The translations under genes and the position numbers were made by a program. The notes beneath the pieces were generated by a model. That model was not told the DNA's origin and ran no database searches. It saw only the letters and a list, made by a program, of their open reading frames with translations. DNA of 15,221 nucleotides from Candidatus Pelagibacter sp. (lineage in GTDB: Bacteria > Pseudomonadota > Alphaproteobacteria > Pelagibacterales > Pelagibacteraceae). This document shows positions 1 to 8,055 of the stretch, piece by piece (position 1 is the first letter of the stretch; every line of letters begins with the position of its first letter). The stretch lies in the NCBI GenBank assembly GCA_028099475.1, contig JAOHHF010000014.1, positions 1-15,221 of the forward strand, given 5' to 3'.

Positions 1-364
1 TTTTTTGATTAGCCTCAATTTCGTTTTTAAAGTTTAAATGATTAGTATTTAATTCATTGATCTCTTCGTTTTTTTTATCTCTATAGTTATAAATAAGTGA
101 TTTTAATTCTCTGAATTTATTAGAAAGATCTTTTAATTCGTTTTTCTTTTGATCTACCTTTTTTTTAGTCTCATAATACTCATCCATAATTTTAACTGCA
201 GTAATTAGAAGCAATTTATTTTCACCTAAATTTCCAAGATTGTTTTTTAAATCATTAAACTTTTGATTTATATGAATTAGCAATTCTTCAAGATGCTCTT
301 CTTGTCCATCATCACATGATAATAAAAACTCTTTATTATTAAATTTAATACTTACATTTGCCAT
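1..364 (-). CDS. zapA: Cell division protein ZapA, partial (3' end off window)
   Basis: ZapA binds FtsZ and bundles its protofilaments at the cytoplasmic Z-ring. Reading leftward from ATG at 364-362, 121 codons are open to the window edge. The N-terminus begins MANVSIKFNNKEFLLSC, followed by a DDGQEEHLEELL stretch and, near residues 50-60, ENKLLLITAVKIMDEYYE. This is the ZapA pattern: a short beta hairpin, a 'C-DGEE-L' segment, a helix with a 'RLL-LAAL-IADEL'-like stretch, then a long Lys/Glu-rich coiled coil. The ATG overlaps the last 13 nt of the upstream coiled-coil gene, so the two are probably translationally coupled. The stop codon is outside the window. The family call rests on pattern only; the gene order (coiled-coil gene, zapA, divergent tkt) is one I recall from many Alphaproteobacteria. 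Confidence 0.8.
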   Translation of the reverse strand, partial: MANVSIKFNNKEFLLSCDDGQEEHLEELLIHINQKFNDLKNNLGNLGENKLLLITAVKIMDEYYETKKKVDQKKNELKDLSNKFRELKSLIYNYRDKKNEEINELNTNHLNFKNEIEANQK

Positions 365-675
365 TTATCTATTTCTTCCAATAAAGTATCTGTTTCCTGA
401 TTTAATTCATCAATTTTATCAGAGAACTCTGTTTGTTTTTTTTCTTCCAGCTTTTCTTTATCTTTAATTTCCTCAAGTTTTTTTGCTAAATTTAAGTGTT
501 CATCTAATAAGGATTTGTATTTATCCTCTAATTCAGATTTTTCAATTTCTAATTGATTTTTTTGATAACTCAAATTATCAATATTGTTTTTTAAATCAGG
601 ACTACTGATATCTAAATTTTTTAACTCTAAAAGAGCTTCGTTTAATTTTTTTTCTTTTTCGATTATAGAATTCAT
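352..675 (-). CDS. Small coiled-coil protein upstream of zapA (DUF4164-like)
   Basis: This 107-residue protein is almost entirely predicted alpha-helical coiled coil: Leu/Ile at heptad-like spacing, very rich in Lys, Glu and Asn, with no Cys, signal peptide or membrane segment. It ends in IDELNQETDTLLEEIDKWQM, a conserved-looking tail. Its position directly upstream of and overlapping zapA, divergent from tkt, matches the small DUF4164-type coiled-coil genes found at this spot in Alphaproteobacteria. I infer that assignment from context and composition. The function is unknown. Because it is made just before ZapA from the same message, a role with ZapA at the division site, as ZapB has in gammaproteobacteria, is a reasonable guess. 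The start is ATG at 675; no clear ribosome binding site precedes it. Confidence 0.7.
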   Translation of the reverse strand: MNSIIEKEKKLNEALLELKNLDISSPDLKNNIDNLSYQKNQLEIEKSELEDKYKSLLDEHLNLAKKLEEIKDKEKLEEKKQTEFSDKIDELNQETDTLLEEIDKWQM

Positions 676-692
676 ATATATATATTTATATT

Positions 693-721
693 ATTAAATA
701 GATTCTTCTTAGTCTAGTCAG
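693..721 (-). promoter_or_regulatory. Candidate sigma70-type promoter for the zapA operon
   Basis: On the minus strand CTGACT (721-716) is followed after 17 nt by TTTAAT (698-693). Transcription would begin near 686, giving a leader of about 11 nt before the ATG at 675. The spacing is ideal and both boxes are near consensus, but in such AT-rich DNA a chance match is possible. The -35 box overlaps the tkt ribosome binding region on the other strand. Confidence 0.35.
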
Positions 722-723
722 GA
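720..723 (+). promoter_or_regulatory. Ribosome binding site fixing the TTG start of tkt
   Basis: AGGA lies 5 nt before TTG at 729. An in-frame TAG at 699-701 limits upstream extension, and no ATG exists between it and the conserved transketolase N-terminus, so this site supports TTG as the start. Confidence 0.55.
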
Positions 724-728
724 TAATT

Positions 729-2693
729 TTGAGCAAACTACACAATGAATTAGCAAATTGCATCCGATTTCTTTCAATTGATGCTGTACAAAAGGCAAAT
801 TCTGGTCATCCAGGTATGCCCATGGGTATGGCTGATGTTACGACCGTTTTATTTAAAAGTTTTTTAAGATTTAATCCTAAAAATCCAAATTGGCTAAATA
901 GAGATAGATTTGTATTATCAGCTGGTCATGGATCTATGCTGCTATACTCTTTATTGTATCTAACTGGATATAAAAGTATTTCACTCAATAATATAAAAAA
1001 GTTTCGACAGCTTAATTCAATTTGTGCTGGTCACCCAGAGTATCATCCCAAAAGTGGTATTGAGACTACAACAGGTCCACTTGGACAAGGAATTGCAAAC
1101 GCTGTTGGCTTTGCAATTGCAGAGGAAATTTTAAAAAAAAAAATAGGTAAAGAAATTATAAATCACAAAACCTATGTTCTTGCTGGGGATGGCTGTTTAA
1201 TGGAAGGAATAAGTCATGAAGCTATGAGTTTGGCTGGGCATTTAAAGCTCAAAAATTTAGTGATGCTTTTTGATAACAATTCAATATCGATTGATGGACC
1301 AACTAGTTTAGCAGTTTCAGATAATTTTAAGAAAAGATTTGAAAGTTATGGCTGGGATTGCATTCTTATTGATGGTCATAATGAAAAAGAAATTTTCAAA
1401 GCTTTAAAGAAAGTTCAAAATGCAAAAAAACCAACCGTTATTTCTTGTAAAACTAAAATTGGTTATGGATCTCCAAACAAATCAGGCAAATCATCGTCTC
1501 ATGGAAGTCCTTTAGGTTTAGATGAAATTAAACTAGTAAGAAATGCACTTAATTGGAGCTATAAGCCTTTTGAGATTCCAAACAAAATTTTAAATGAATG
1601 GAAAAAAATTGGTAAAAAAGGACAGAAACTTGAGAATAATTGGAACAAAATTTATAAAAAAAATAGATTTAAAATTAACAATATACAAAAAAATAATTTT
1701 ACAAATATTTTAAATAATGAAAAAAAAAATGCAATTAATGAACTGAAAAGCCTGGCTACAAGAAAATCTTCAGAACTTGCCTTGAATGCATTAACTAGTA
1801 TAGAAAACAATTTAATTGGGGGTTCGGCTGATTTGGCAGGATCAAATAACACTAAAACAAAACATCATAAAATAGTGAGACCTGGTGACGTTAATGGTAA
1901 TTACATTCATTATGGCGTGAGAGAACATGCAATGAGTGGAATAATGAATGGGCTTGCTCTTCATAGTAGTTTTATTCCGTATGGTGGAACGTTTTTAATA
2001 TTTTCAGATTATTGCAAACCATCAATAAGATTATCAGCCCTAATGGAGCAAAGAGTTATTTATGTTATGACACACGACTCTATCGGTCTTGGAGAAGATG
2101 GTCCAACTCATCAACCAATAGAACAATTGTCAGGTTTGCGATCTATTCCAAATCTAAATGTTTTTAGACCTGCAGACAGAATAGAAACTATAGAATGCTG
2201 GGAACATGCATTAAAAAGTTCAAAAACACCCAGCGTTTTGTCTTTAACCAGACAAAATCTTGATCCGATAAGAAAAAAAATTTCAAAAACTAATAAAAGT
2301 TCTCTAGGTGCATATGAAGTTTTAAGAACAAATAAAAAAGCTGATTTAACAATACTTGCAAGTGGTTCTGAGGTTAATTTAGCAATCGAGATTAGTCATA
2401 AATTGGCCAAAGATAAGATATATTCAAAAGTAATATCTATGCCATGCCAAGATCTTTTTGATGTACAATCAAACTCATATAAAAAAAAAATAATTAATGA
2501 GACAAAAATAAAAATTTCAATAGAAGCTGCCTCAACAGATTGCTGGAAAAAATATATAGGCAAAGATGGACTATCTTTTGGAATTGATACATTTGGAAAA
2601 AGTGCACCATACAAAGAAATTTATAAACACTTTGGTTTGACATCCACAAACATCGCTAGCAAAATTAAAAAAATGGTTAGAAAGAAAACATGA
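729..2693 (+). CDS. tkt: Transketolase
   Basis: Thiamine-diphosphate enzyme moving two-carbon ketol units between sugar phosphates in the non-oxidative pentose phosphate pathway; cytoplasmic. The 654 residues match the usual length (about 660). Visible motifs: NSGHPG with catalytic His27, SAGHGS with His67, GPLGQG, the ThDP/metal motif beginning GDG at 153-155 and ending in an NN pair, [10 protein letters not shown] with catalytic Glu399, and [11 protein letters not shown] in the pyrimidine domain. The start is TTG, supported by AGGA 5 nt upstream and by alignment of [20 protein letters not shown] with family N-termini. The stop overlaps the next start as ATGA (2690-2693), implying translational coupling to gap. 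It heads a long plus-strand run of central carbon and translation genes. All catalytic motifs are present and nothing looks degraded. Confidence 0.97.
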   Translation: MSKLHNELANCIRFLSIDAVQKANSGHPGMPMGMADVTTVLFKSFLRFNPKNPNWLNRDRFVLSAGHGSMLLYSLLYLTGYKSISLNNIKKFRQLNSICAGHPEYHPKSGIETTTGPLGQGIANAVGFAIAEEILKKKIGKEIINHKTYVLAGDGCLMEGISHEAMSLAGHLKLKNLVMLFDNNSISIDGPTSLAVSDNFKKRFESYGWDCILIDGHNEKEIFKALKKVQNAKKPTVISCKTKIGYGSPNKSGKSSSHGSPLGLDEIKLVRNALNWSYKPFEIPNKILNEWKKIGKKGQKLENNWNKIYKKNRFKINNIQKNNFTNILNNEKKNAINELKSLATRKSSELALNALTSIENNLIGGSADLAGSNNTKTKHHKIVRPGDVNGNYIHYGVREHAMSGIMNGLALHSSFIPYGGTFLIFSDYCKPSIRLSALMEQRVIYVMTHDSIGLGEDGPTHQPIEQLSGLRSIPNLNVFRPADRIETIECWEHALKSSKTPSVLSLTRQNLDPIRKKISKTNKSSLGAYEVLRTNKKADLTILASGSEVNLAIEISHKLAKDKIYSKVISMPCQDLFDVQSNSYKKKIINETKIKISIEAASTDCWKKYIGKDGLSFGIDTFGKSAPYKEIYKHFGLTSTNIASKIKKMVRKKT

Positions 2694-3697
2694 CTATAAA
2701 TGTTGGAATCAATGGTATGGGAAGAATTGGTCGAATGGTTATTAGGGCAATTATTGAAAACCAAAATAAAGATATTAAGATAAAACACATCAATAACAGA
2801 TCTAATTCTGAAGCAAGTAGTACACTAATTAAATACGACTCTGTTCATGGAAAATTTAATGCAGATGTTGATTACGACGAAAATCATTTAATTATAAATA
2901 AAAACAAAATCACTTTCTCTCAAGAGTCAAAAATTGAGAATATTAATTGGAAAAAATTTGATGTTGATTATGTTTTTGAATGTACTGGAAAATTTAATTC
3001 TAAAGAAAAATTATTAGCACATATTAATAATGGTGCAAAAAAAGTTATAGTTTCTGCCCCATGTAAAAATGCAGATAAAACTATTGTTTTTGGTGTAAAT
3101 GAGAAAGAGCTAACAAAAAGTGATCAAATAATTTCTGCTGCTTCGTGCACTACGAATTGTTTGGCACCAGTGGCTGATGCACTGCATAAAAATTTTGAGA
3201 TAGAAAAAGGTTTTATGACTACAATTCATGCTTTTACAAGTGATCAAAGAATTTTAGATAATTCTCACAAAGATCCACGAAGAGCAAGATCTGCGAGCCA
3301 ATCGATAGTTCCAACATCTACAGGAGCTTCAAAAGCTATAGGAGAAATAATTCCATCCTTAAAAGGTAAATTAGATGGTGTTGCCATGAGAGTTCCAACT
3401 CCAAATGTATCTCTCATTGAATTAGTTTTTTGTACTAAAAAAGAGATAAGCAAAGAAAAAATTAACAATACATTTAAAGAAATTTCAAAAAATCAGTCTA
3501 AAAAAATACTAGAAATAACATCAGAAAAACTAGTGTCTATTGACTTTAATCATAATTCATCTTCAGCAATTATAGACTCATCACTCACTAGTGTAGTAGG
3601 CAAAAATATGGGCAAAATTTCAGCTTGGTATGACAATGAATGGGGATTTTCAAATAGAATGTGTGACATAGCAGAATACGTCCATAACATTTCTTAA
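2690..3697 (+). CDS. gap: Glyceraldehyde-3-phosphate dehydrogenase, likely NADP-preferring
   Basis: Interconverts glyceraldehyde-3-phosphate and 1,3-bisphosphoglycerate. The protein has 335 residues: Rossmann motif NGMGRIGR (8-15), catalytic SCTTNC with Cys153, His180 in [16 protein letters not shown], and NEWGFSNR near the C-terminus. The cofactor-selecting loop is odd. Where NAD enzymes have Asn-Asp after the second beta strand, this one has Asn35-Asn36-Arg37, and where they have Leu-Pro before HKD it has Asn191-Ser192. Loss of the Asp and Ser in place of Pro are known features of NADP-using phosphorylating GAPDHs, so I infer NADP(H) preference and a gluconeogenic role. It overlaps tkt by 4 nt (ATGA), and its TAA shares one base with the pgk ATG (TAATG). 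The enzyme family is certain; the cofactor is inference. Confidence 0.97.
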   Translation: MTINVGINGMGRIGRMVIRAIIENQNKDIKIKHINNRSNSEASSTLIKYDSVHGKFNADVDYDENHLIINKNKITFSQESKIENINWKKFDVDYVFECTGKFNSKEKLLAHINNGAKKVIVSAPCKNADKTIVFGVNEKELTKSDQIISAASCTTNCLAPVADALHKNFEIEKGFMTTIHAFTSDQRILDNSHKDPRRARSASQSIVPTSTGASKAIGEIIPSLKGKLDGVAMRVPTPNVSLIELVFCTKKEISKEKINNTFKEISKNQSKKILEITSEKLVSIDFNHNSSSAIIDSSLTSVVGKNMGKISAWYDNEWGFSNRMCDIAEYVHNIS

Positions 3698-4875
3698 TGA
3701 AAAGTATAAAAGAAGAAACCAATCTTAATAATAAAAAAATATTACTAAGATTAGATTTAAATGTTCCTTTAGTAGGTGATAAAATAACTGACACAACAAG
3801 GATTGATAAAATTCTACCTACTTTAAAATTTCTAATTTCTCAAAATGCAAAAATTATAATTATTTCTCACGTGGGAAGACCTAAAGGAAAAGTTGTAAAC
3901 GAACTTTCACTTAGACCAATATGTAAAGATTTGGAGATAAAGTTAAGTCAAAACGTAAAGCTTATTTCTAAAAATTTTAAAGAGATAGTTTCTAAAGATT
4001 TATTTAATAGTGATGATGAAAAAATAGTAGTATTAGAAAATATAAGATTTTATCCAGAGGAAGAGAAAAATGACCAACCATTTGCAAAACATCTTGCAAC
4101 CTTAGCTGATATTTATGTTAATGATGCTTTTTCATGCTCTCATAGAGCGCATGCATCAATTCATGGGATAACAAATTTTTTGCCCTCTTATTCTGGATTA
4201 CAAATTAATTTAGAAGTTAATGCTTTAAAAAAAATTACCTCTGAAATTAAAAAACCAATAACCTGTATAATTGGAGGCTCAAAAGTCTCTACTAAAATCA
4301 ATATAATTAAAAACTTAATACCTAAATTTGACAATATTATAATCGTAGGCGGAATGGCTAATAATATTATAAAATATATGGGTAATAGTATTGGAAAATC
4401 CTTACATGAAGAAAATTCAAACCTTATTATTGAGGAAATTTTTGCACTTTCTAAAAAACAAAATTGTAAAATAATATACCCAAAAGACATTGTTGTAGCA
4501 GAAGATTTAAATGGATCTCCAATAAATAAAGAATTGAATGAAATCTCTCCAGATGAGATGATTTTAGATATAGGCCCAAAAACGATTAAGATAATCAATG
4601 AAACGATTGATAACAGTAAAACAATTTTATGGAATGGGCCCGCAGGATATTTTGAAAACCCAAGTTTTGCTAATGGAAGTATAAAAATTGCTAAAAAAAT
4701 AATTGAAAATAATAAATCTAATAAAATCTATTCAGTCGCTGGAGGAGGAGATACAGTTTCATTATTAAACAGTTTGAATGCAACAAAAGATTTTAATTTT
4801 GTTTCAACTGCTGGGGGAGCCTTCTTAGAATATCTTGAAGGTAAAGAACTTCCTGGTATAAAAGCTTTAAACTAA
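3697..4875 (+). CDS. pgk: Phosphoglycerate kinase
   Basis: Transfers phosphate reversibly between 1,3-bisphosphoglycerate/ADP and 3-phosphoglycerate/ATP; cytoplasmic, next step after GAPDH. The 392 residues match the family (about 390-400). Motifs: RLDLNVP (18-24), SHVGRPKG (57-64), ENIRFYPEEEKND, VNDAFSCSHRAHAS in the N-terminal substrate domain, WNGPAGYFE in the C-terminal nucleotide domain, GGGDT at 349-353, and STAGGAFLEYLEGKELPGI near the end. The start ATG shares its A with the gap stop, and one base separates the pgk stop from the fba start, so the genes are likely co-translated. A long antisense open frame at 4188-4598 is a shadow. Confidence 0.97.
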   Translation: MKSIKEETNLNNKKILLRLDLNVPLVGDKITDTTRIDKILPTLKFLISQNAKIIIISHVGRPKGKVVNELSLRPICKDLEIKLSQNVKLISKNFKEIVSKDLFNSDDEKIVVLENIRFYPEEEKNDQPFAKHLATLADIYVNDAFSCSHRAHASIHGITNFLPSYSGLQINLEVNALKKITSEIKKPITCIIGGSKVSTKINIIKNLIPKFDNIIIVGGMANNIIKYMGNSIGKSLHEENSNLIIEEIFALSKKQNCKIIYPKDIVVAEDLNGSPINKELNEISPDEMILDIGPKTIKIINETIDNSKTILWNGPAGYFENPSFANGSIKIAKKIIENNKSNKIYSVAGGGDTVSLLNSLNATKDFNFVSTAGGAFLEYLEGKELPGIKALN

Positions 4876-4876
4876 T

Positions 4877-5887
4877 ATGTCAGAACTTAATAAAATTGCT
4901 CTTAGAATTCTTTCCAATGGCAAAGGGATTCTTGCTGCTGACGAAAGTAATGGAACTATGACTAAGAGATTAGAGTCAGTAAAGATTCAATCCTCACCAG
5001 AAAATAGACTTCTTTTTAGAGAAACACTGTTTGCAGCAGACAGCATGACAGACTGTATTGGTGGCGTTATTTTATATGACGAAACGATCAATCAGAAATC
5101 GAGTATTGGAAAAACAATTCCAGCTATGATCGCAGAAACAGGGGCAGTGCCTGGAATTAAAGTAGATACTGGCGCTAAAGATTTGGCAAATTCATTAGAT
5201 GAAAAAGTTACTGAGGGTTTAGATGGATTAAGAGAAAGATTAAAAACATACTATAAACTCGGTGCAAGATTTACAAAATGGAGAGGGGTATATAATATAA
5301 GTGACAAATATCCCAGCGAACTTGCAATAAATTCTAACGCACATGCTCTAGCAAGATATTCTGCTCTAGTACAAGAATGTGGAATGGTGCCAATTGTTGA
5401 ACCTGAAGTATTAATGGATGGTGATCATTCAGCAGATGACTGTTTGACCAAAACATCCTTAGTAATTCAAAAATGTTTTGATGAACTAATTATTCACAAA
5501 ATTGATCTAAAAGGCATAATTTTAAAACCAAACATGATCCTTGCTGGGAATAAATCAAAAAATAAAATTTCCAATGATGAGGTTGCATCTAAAACTATAG
5601 AATGCCTTAAAAAATCTGTTCCAAATGAGGTGCCTGGAATTGCTTTTTTATCAGGCGGTCAATCAGAGATCGAAGCTACAGAAAATTTAAATTTAATTAA
5701 TAAAAAAAATGATACTAGTTTTATAATGACATATTCATACGGAAGAGCTCTTCAGCAAAGTGCTTTAAAATTTTGGTCAAAGGATATTAAAAATAGCAAA
5801 GGAACTCAAAAAGTTTTTAATCATAGAGCAAAAATGAATACTCTAGCTGCTCAAGGAAAATGGTCAATTGAGCTTGAAAATAAATAA
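4877..5887 (+). CDS. fba: Fructose-bisphosphate aldolase, class I
   Basis: Condenses dihydroxyacetone phosphate and glyceraldehyde-3-phosphate into fructose-1,6-bisphosphate, reversibly, through a Lys Schiff base without metal. The 336 residues match class I, animal/plant-type aldolases: GKGILAADES near the N-terminus, Lys134 in FTKWRGVY, EPEVLMDGDHS, Schiff-base Lys217 in GIILKPNMIL, FLSGGQSEIEAT, and SYGRALQQSALK close to the phosphate-binding region. The C-terminus is short and lacks the terminal Tyr of the animal enzymes. The start lies one base after pgk; the 3' end overlaps the thiE start by 20 nt. Using the metal-free class I enzyme in place of the zinc class II form is common in Alphaproteobacteria. 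Confidence 0.96.
   Translation: MSELNKIALRILSNGKGILAADESNGTMTKRLESVKIQSSPENRLLFRETLFAADSMTDCIGGVILYDETINQKSSIGKTIPAMIAETGAVPGIKVDTGAKDLANSLDEKVTEGLDGLRERLKTYYKLGARFTKWRGVYNISDKYPSELAINSNAHALARYSALVQECGMVPIVEPEVLMDGDHSADDCLTKTSLVIQKCFDELIIHKIDLKGIILKPNMILAGNKSKNKISNDEVASKTIECLKKSVPNEVPGIAFLSGGQSEIEATENLNLINKKNDTSFIMTYSYGRALQQSALKFWSKDIKNSKGTQKVFNHRAKMNTLAAQGKWSIELENK
5853..5857 (+). promoter_or_regulatory. Ribosome binding site supporting the TTG start of thiE
   Basis: AAGGA sits inside the end of fba, 10 nt before TTG at 5868 and 16 nt before a second in-frame TTG at 5874. The spacing favours the first TTG. No ATG occurs in frame before residue 93, so a TTG start is needed. Confidence 0.4.
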
Positions 5888-6488
5888 AAAAAAATTTATT
5901 TATCTTATTTCTCCAAATAATATCTACACTAAATTCTATAAAGATTTAGAAGAAGTTTTGAACACTGGTAAGGTGAGTTTTTTCCAATTAAGGCTTAAAA
6001 AATACTCATTAAAAAATAAAATTTTTATTGGAAAAAAAATTAATCAAATTTGTAGAAAGAATGGGGTAAAATTTTTAGTAAATGATGACCCTATACTTTC
6101 AAAAAAACTTAATGCTGATGGTTGTCATTTAGGTCAAAAAGATATGAGCTTAATAGAGGCAAGAAAAATAGTTGGAAATAAAATTATAGGAATTACTTGT
6201 CATAACTCTATTAAATTAGCTAAAACAGCTATCAAAGAAAAAGCTAGTTATATTGCCTTTGGAGCCTTTTTTTCAACTACAACTAAAAAAACAAAGTTTA
6301 ACACTTCAATAAAAATTTTAGATAAAGTAAAAAAGTTAACCAAAACACCAATAGTTGCTATTGGAGGAATAAATTTTAATAATTATAAAAAACTGTTATT
6401 GAACAATGCTAATTTATTAGCTATCTCAGGTTACGTTTGGAATAATAAAAAATATAAACCTTTAGAAGCTATAAAAAAATTAAAATGA
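5868..6488 (+). CDS. thiE: Thiamine-phosphate synthase family protein
   Basis: ThiE joins hydroxymethylpyrimidine diphosphate to the thiazole phosphate to make thiamine phosphate. The 206 residues follow the TIM-barrel ThiE pattern: FIYLISP (10-16), QLRLKK (40-45) with the Arg and Lys that hold the diphosphate, VNDDP (71-75), ADGCHLGQKD (83-92) with the metal-binding Asp, IGITCH, YIAFGAFFSTTTKKTK matching the Thr-x-Thr-Lys loop, and VAIGGI. All expected ligands are visible, so activity is plausible, although the sequence is divergent and very Lys/Asn-rich. The start is TTG at 5868 (or 5874), inside fba; the stop overlaps efp as ATGA. The product makes the cofactor of transketolase, but the link may be only positional. 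SAR11 bacteria are known to need external thiamine pyrimidine, so this would be a salvage/condensation step. Confidence 0.82.
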   Translation: MSLKINKKKFIYLISPNNIYTKFYKDLEEVLNTGKVSFFQLRLKKYSLKNKIFIGKKINQICRKNGVKFLVNDDPILSKKLNADGCHLGQKDMSLIEARKIVGNKIIGITCHNSIKLAKTAIKEKASYIAFGAFFSTTTKKTKFNTSIKILDKVKKLTKTPIVAIGGINFNNYKKLLLNNANLLAISGYVWNNKKYKPLEAIKKLK

Positions 6489-7045
6489 AAATCAATGCTG
6501 GAGAGATAAGAGTTGGAATGCTCTTAGAATATAAAAATGACTTGTGGCAAGTTTTAAAAACACAACACGTTAAACCTGGTAAAGGGGGAGCTTTTGCTCA
6601 AGTTGAAATGAAAAGTGTTGGAAAGAATACAAAACTTAATGAACGATTTAGATCAAGTGAAACTGTTGAAAAAGCTTCGCTTGAAGAAACTAATTTTAAT
6701 TATTTATATGCTGATGAAAATAATTACTTTTTTATGGATCCAAAAACATTTGAGCAAATAGAAATTAAAAAAGAAATTATTGGTGATAAAGGAAAATTAC
6801 TTACAGAAAATCTTGAAGTTTCTATAAGTTTTTATAATGAAAATCCAATTTCTATTGATCTACCAAATCAAGTTACATGTAAAATTGAAACTACCGATGT
6901 TGCTTTAAAAGGACAAACAGTTTCTTCATCTTATAAACCTGCAACACTAGAAAATGGTTTAAACATTCAAGTTCCACCTTTTATTGAGTCAGGTGATGAA
7001 ATAATTGTTGATACCAGAACACTTGAGTATACTAAAAAGGTGTAA
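6485..7045 (+). CDS. efp: Translation elongation factor P
   Basis: EF-P binds between the ribosomal P and E sites and relieves stalling at consecutive prolines. The 186 residues fit the family: a KOW-like N-terminal domain with the tip loop VKPGKGGAF, where Lys33 is the position modified by EpmA-type beta-lysylation in many bacteria, followed by two OB-fold domains. The family tail is seen as QVPPFIESGDEIIVDTRTLE (about 160-180). The ATG overlaps the thiE stop (ATGA) and the gene is followed after 3 nt by suhB. Whether a modification enzyme is present cannot be judged from this window. Confidence 0.97.
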   Translation: MKINAGEIRVGMLLEYKNDLWQVLKTQHVKPGKGGAFAQVEMKSVGKNTKLNERFRSSETVEKASLEETNFNYLYADENNYFFMDPKTFEQIEIKKEIIGDKGKLLTENLEVSISFYNENPISIDLPNQVTCKIETTDVALKGQTVSSSYKPATLENGLNIQVPPFIESGDEIIVDTRTLEYTKKV

Positions 7046-7048
7046 TTA

Positions 7049-7789
7049 ATGATCTCTATTTCTGCAAATCTTAACATAATGATCAAAGCTGCAGAAAAAG
7101 CCTCTAAATTAATAATAAGAGATTTTGGCGAAGTAGAAAAATTACAAGTATCAAAAAAAGGTCCTAACGATTTTGTTACTAAAACTGATAAACATGTTGA
7201 AAAAATTTTAATTGAAGAATTATCAAAAACAAAAAAAAATTTTTCTTTTTTAGCGGAAGAAAGTGGAAGTATTAAAAATAAAGACAAAGAAAATATTTGG
7301 ATAATTGATCCTATTGATGGAACAACTAACTTTCTTCATGGAATACCCCACTTTGCAATTTGTATTGCCCACCAATCCAAAGGAGAAATTTTGAGTGGAT
7401 TAATTTTTGATCCAATTAAAGATGAAATGTTTTTTGCAGAAAAAGATAAAGGTGCATTCTTAAATAATCAAAGATTAAGAGTTTCAAAAAAAAATTTGTT
7501 AGATGATTGTTTATTTTCTAGCAATCACGAAGGTGTAAAATTTAGTGATCTAAACATGCGTTATAGCGGATGTGCTGCATTAGATTTAGCCTACGTTGCA
7601 GCAGGCCGATTAGATGGTTTTTTTCATAACAAAATTAACCTTTGGGATGTTGCTGCTGGAGAAATACTAGTCAAAGAAGCTGGGGGAACAGTAAATGATA
7701 TCTATAAATTTGATATTAATAAGATTGATATTAGGGCTTCTAGTGATGCAATAAACAGTGAAATGTTGAAAAAATTAGAGAACTTTTAA
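7049..7789 (+). CDS. suhB: Inositol monophosphatase family protein (SuhB-like)
   Basis: Mg-dependent sugar/inositol phosphate phosphatase of the IMPase superfamily. The metal-site motifs are complete: Glu71 in LAEESG, Asp87 and Asp90 in WIIDPIDGTTNF, and Asp200 in WDVAAGEIL; CAALDLAYVAAGRLDGF is also typical. At 246 residues it is shorter than most SuhB proteins (about 265). The difference is mainly in the segment between residues 157 and 174, where the usual ATGFPF-type strand and following helix are replaced by a short loop. The start ATG follows efp by 3 nt, with AAGG 8 nt upstream. The substrate cannot be read from sequence: inositol phosphate, another sugar phosphate, or the rRNA-related role of E. 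coli SuhB are all possible. Confidence 0.92.
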   Translation: MISISANLNIMIKAAEKASKLIIRDFGEVEKLQVSKKGPNDFVTKTDKHVEKILIEELSKTKKNFSFLAEESGSIKNKDKENIWIIDPIDGTTNFLHGIPHFAICIAHQSKGEILSGLIFDPIKDEMFFAEKDKGAFLNNQRLRVSKKNLLDDCLFSSNHEGVKFSDLNMRYSGCAALDLAYVAAGRLDGFFHNKINLWDVAAGEILVKEAGGTVNDIYKFDINKIDIRASSDAINSEMLKKLENF

Positions 7790-7817
7790 TTGTTTTATAA
7801 AAATCTTTTGCTATAAG
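7790..7817 (+). promoter_or_regulatory. Candidate promoter immediately upstream of rpmE
   Basis: TTGTTT (7790-7795), a 16-nt spacer and TATAAG (7812-7817) are followed by only 7 nt before the rpmE ATG at 7825. Transcription would start at or next to the ATG, making a leaderless or nearly leaderless message. No Shine-Dalgarno sequence precedes this ATG, which agrees. The same arrangement is seen upstream of rpmJ. Confidence 0.4.
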
Positions 7818-7824
7818 TCTCGAT

Positions 7825-8055
7825 ATGAAAAAAGACATACACCCAAATTATCATACTATTAAAGTCGAAATGACTGATGGCACTCAATTTGAAACAAAAT
7901 CAACATGGGGCAAAGAAGGTGAAGTTCTTAAATTAGAAATAGATCCAAAATCACATTCTGCTTGGACAGGTGGGAAACAGAAACTTATGGACAAAGGTAG
8001 AATAAGTAAATTTAATAAAAAATTTCAAAACTTTAAGTCAGATAAGAAAAATTAA
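7825..8055 (+). CDS. rpmE: 50S ribosomal protein L31 (bL31)
   Basis: Large-subunit ribosomal protein bL31, which bridges the subunits near the central protuberance. The 76 residues match the alphaproteobacterial form: [20 protein letters not shown] at the start, then [27 protein letters not shown] and a basic tail. It contains no cysteine, so it cannot form the four-Cys zinc site of C+ L31 proteins. The stop TAA is followed with no gap by the ATG of the trcR-like gene, so the two are surely co-transcribed. A 35-nt spacer with a candidate promoter separates it from suhB, the largest gap in this plus-strand run. Confidence 0.96.
   Translation: MKKDIHPNYHTIKVEMTDGTQFETKSTWGKEGEVLKLEIDPKSHSAWTGGKQKLMDKGRISKFNKKFQNFKSDKKN

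Noticed and set aside
673..700. TATATA tract in the zapA-tkt gap as a functional repeat
   Set aside because: Short AT dinucleotide run of a kind common in such DNA; it more likely just forms part of the promoter region.
4188..4598. 136-codon open frame antisense to pgk
   Set aside because: It lies wholly inside pgk, has no start signal or recognisable domain, and reflects low stop density opposite AT-rich coding DNA.
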